DNA of 6,542 nt from JAVWHP01 sp036639955 (GTDB taxonomy: Bacteria; Bacillota_I; Bacilli_A; Erysipelotrichales; Erysipelotrichaceae), in the NCBI GenBank assembly GCA_036639955.1, contig JAVWHP010000033.1, positions 1 to 6,542 of the forward strand. The letters run 5' to 3'. The translations under genes were made by a program, and so were the position numbers. Shown piece after piece: positions 5,589 through 6,542 of the stretch. Within the stretch, counting starts at the first letter, position 1; each line of letters opens with the position of its first letter. Below the pieces are notes generated by a model. The model was not told the DNA's origin. It made no database searches and worked only from the letters and a program-made list of their open reading frames with translations.

Positions 5589-5602
5589 CTTTATGGTATA
5601 AT
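5575..5602 (+). promoter_or_regulatory. Sigma-A-type promoter of alaS
   Basis: TTGTAT (5575-5580) is followed after 16 bp by TATAAT (5597-5602), with a TGG extension (5594-5596) that makes it an extended -10 promoter. The predicted start is about A5609, which coincides with the first base needed for Stem I of the T-box leader. Confidence 0.87.
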
Positions 5603-5608
5603 TTTAAT

Positions 5609-5810
5609 ACAAATGATGAAAAAGATGAGTAAATTAAATATTTATTGTAGAGAGAAAACAGTTGGTGAAAGTTTTTATAAATAAATAATTGAAGCTACTT
5701 TGGAGTTTGCGTATGTCTAACGTTATAGATAATTAAGGTGCATGACAATGTCATGAATCAGGATGGTACCGCGTATATATACGTTCCTGTATTAGTAGGA
5801 GCGTTTTTTT
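5609..5810 (+). promoter_or_regulatory. T-box leader responding to tRNA-Ala
   Basis: This transcribed leader senses uncharged tRNA-Ala and switches alaS on by antitermination. Stem I begins with CAAA (5610-5613) pairing TTTG (5706-5709). Next come a kink-turn-like pair of strands (GATGA 5615-5619, GGAG 5702-5705), an AAAG/CTTT helix (5621-5624 with 5698-5701), and the specifier loop with AGTA (5628-5631) opposite GAA (5691-5693). The specifier is GCT at 5694-5696, an alanine codon. The distal arm shows AGAGAG (5649-5654) and GGTG (5664-5667). A small Stem II (TCTA 5716-5719 with TAGA 5726-5729) and a Stem III hairpin (CATGAC 5741-5746 with GTCATG 5750-5755) follow. The T-box sequence TGGTACCGCG is at 5764-5773; its variable base T pairs with discriminator A73, as expected for tRNA-Ala. 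The antiterminator forms from CAGGA (5759-5763) with TCCTG (5785-5789) plus a CGTA/TACG helix (5772-5775 with 5780-5783). Confidence 0.95.
5781..5810 (+). terminator. T-box-controlled terminator of alaS
   Basis: ACGTTCCT (5781-5788) pairs with AGGAGCGT (5797-5804; one G-U pair) around an 8-base loop, followed by seven T (5804-5810). Its left arm shares TCCT with the antiterminator, so the two structures exclude each other. This is the standard switch. Confidence 0.93.
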
Positions 5811-5826
5811 ATGCTCAGGAGGAAAT

Positions 5827-6542
5827 ATGAAAAATTTAACAGGTAATCAAGTAAGAGGACTATTTTTAGAATATTTTAAAAAGAATGGTCACATGATCGA
5901 ACCAGGTGCATCATTAGTGCCGCATAATGATCCAACATTATTATGGATTAATGCAGGAGTAGCAGCATTAAAGAAGTACTTTGATGGTAGTGAAAAACCA
6001 AATAGTAATAGAATTGTAAATGCACAAAAGTCAATAAGAACAAATGATATTGAAAACGTCGGAAAAACTGCAAGACATCATACATTCTTTGAAATGTTAG
6101 GTAATTTTTCAATTGGAGATTACTTTAAACCAGAAGCTATTCATTTTGCTTGGGAATTTTTAACTAGTGAAGAATACATCGGATTTGATCCTAAGAAATT
6201 ATATATAACGGTATATAGTGATGATACAGAAGCTTATAATGTATGGGTAAATGAATGCCATGTTGATCCTAGCCATATATGTAAAACACCAAATAACTTC
6301 TGGCAAATAGGAGAAGGACCATGTGGACCAGATACTGAAATATTCTTTGATAGAGGAATAGAATATGATCCAGAAAATATTGGAGAAAAACTTTTCTTTG
6401 AAGAATTAGAAAATGATCGTTATATAGAAATATGGAATGTAGTATTTTCACAATATGATGGTAAAGAAGGAATTGACCGTAAATTCTATAAAGAATTACC
6501 TCAAAGAAATATAGATACAGGATGTGGATTAGAAAGATTAAC
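5827..6542 (+). CDS. alaS: Alanine-tRNA ligase AlaS, N-terminal part (cut by window end)
   Basis: AlaS is the cytoplasmic class II synthetase that attaches alanine to tRNA-Ala using ATP. The first 238 codons plus two bases are present; the family is usually about 870-880 residues, so editing and C-Ala domains lie beyond the window. The catalytic core is clear: LLWINAGVAALKKYFDG (38-54), the motif 2 region TNDIENVGKTARHHTFFEM (72-90) followed by LGNFSIGDYF (91-100), FWQIGEGPCGPDTEIFFD (158-175) and the start of motif 3, NIDTGCGLERL (228-238). The start is set by AGGAGG (5817-5822) four bases before the ATG. Expression is controlled by the T-box leader immediately upstream. The gene is intact as far as visible. 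In B. subtilis alaS is followed by ireB (yrzL) and ruvX (yrrK), so these may lie to the right. Confidence 0.98.
   Translation, partial: MKNLTGNQVRGLFLEYFKKNGHMIEPGASLVPHNDPTLLWINAGVAALKKYFDGSEKPNSNRIVNAQKSIRTNDIENVGKTARHHTFFEMLGNFSIGDYFKPEAIHFAWEFLTSEEYIGFDPKKLYITVYSDDTEAYNVWVNECHVDPSHICKTPNNFWQIGEGPCGPDTEIFFDRGIEYDPENIGEKLFFEELENDRYIEIWNVVFSQYDGKEGIDRKFYKELPQRNIDTGCGLERL

Noticed and set aside
5498..5632. Read-through of the AI-2E TGA stop: the frame stays open for 43 codons to a TAA at 5630-5632.
   Set aside because: The protein already has normal family length, the extension runs over the alaS promoter and T-box start, and Trp is coded by TGG throughout, so TGA is a real stop. An open run of this length is only mildly unlikely by chance.
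5811..5846. Small frame starting ATG at 5811 (11 codons) overlapping the alaS start.
   Set aside because: It has no ribosome binding site, directly follows the terminator T-run and contains the alaS Shine-Dalgarno; it is a chance frame.
877..6451. Minus-strand open frames of 60-79 codons opposite mnmA, recD2, the AI-2E gene and alaS.
   Set aside because: Each lies fully inside a strongly conserved + strand gene, and their products look like unrelated low-complexity hydrophobic or basic sequence.
1..6542. CRISPR array, insertion sequence, phage, toxin-antitoxin or biosynthetic cluster.
   Set aside because: No spaced direct repeats, transposase, integrase, attachment site or matching gene pairs are seen; the gene set is ordinary housekeeping.

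Overview
This AT-rich window (about 30% GC by eye) carries housekeeping genes, all on the + strand. The likely source is a low-GC member of the Bacillota, class Bacilli or a relative such as the Erysipelotrichales, RF39, Izemoplasma or Acholeplasma lineages. The evidence is strong AGGAGG-type ribosome binding sites, sigma-A-like promoters, an alanyl-tRNA T-box leader, and a gene order (mnmA, recD2, AI-2E family protein, alaS) that matches the trmU-yrrC-yrrI-alaS neighbourhood of Bacillus subtilis. Trp is always TGG and TGA ends one gene, so the standard bacterial code applies rather than the mycoplasma code. The genus cannot be fixed from this sequence.

Layout. Bases 1-80 are the 3' end of an upstream transcript and its intrinsic terminator. 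Bases 94-128 hold a sigma-A-like promoter whose -35 and spacer are covered by a perfect 29-bp palindrome. It drives mnmA (tRNA 2-thiouridylase, 146-1303), a CPBP/CAAX-type membrane protease-like gene overlapping its end (1290-1988) and recD2 (2005-4176), which form a tight operon. A 15-bp inverted repeat crosses the recD2 stop codon and is followed by a possible -10 box. Next come a 52-residue single-pass membrane protein (4231-4389), a short intrinsic terminator sharing its stop codon, and an AI-2E/PerM-family membrane protein (4418-5500) with no visible Shine-Dalgarno. Bases 5501-5826 hold the alaS promoter and a complete T-box leader with GCU specifier, antiterminator and terminator. The first 238 codons of alaS (5827 on) run off the end.

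The genes share a broad theme of tRNA and genome maintenance: tRNA wobble-base thiolation, tRNA-Ala charging and DNA helicase activity. The membrane proteins are of uncertain role. The clearest regulation is the T-box, which reads uncharged tRNA-Ala. No new multi-gene system (defence, mobile or biosynthetic) is visible. What deserves a second look is the set of long perfect inverted repeats (94-122, 1471-1511, 4145-4179), the small glycine-zipper protein, and the unusual start of the AI-2E gene.
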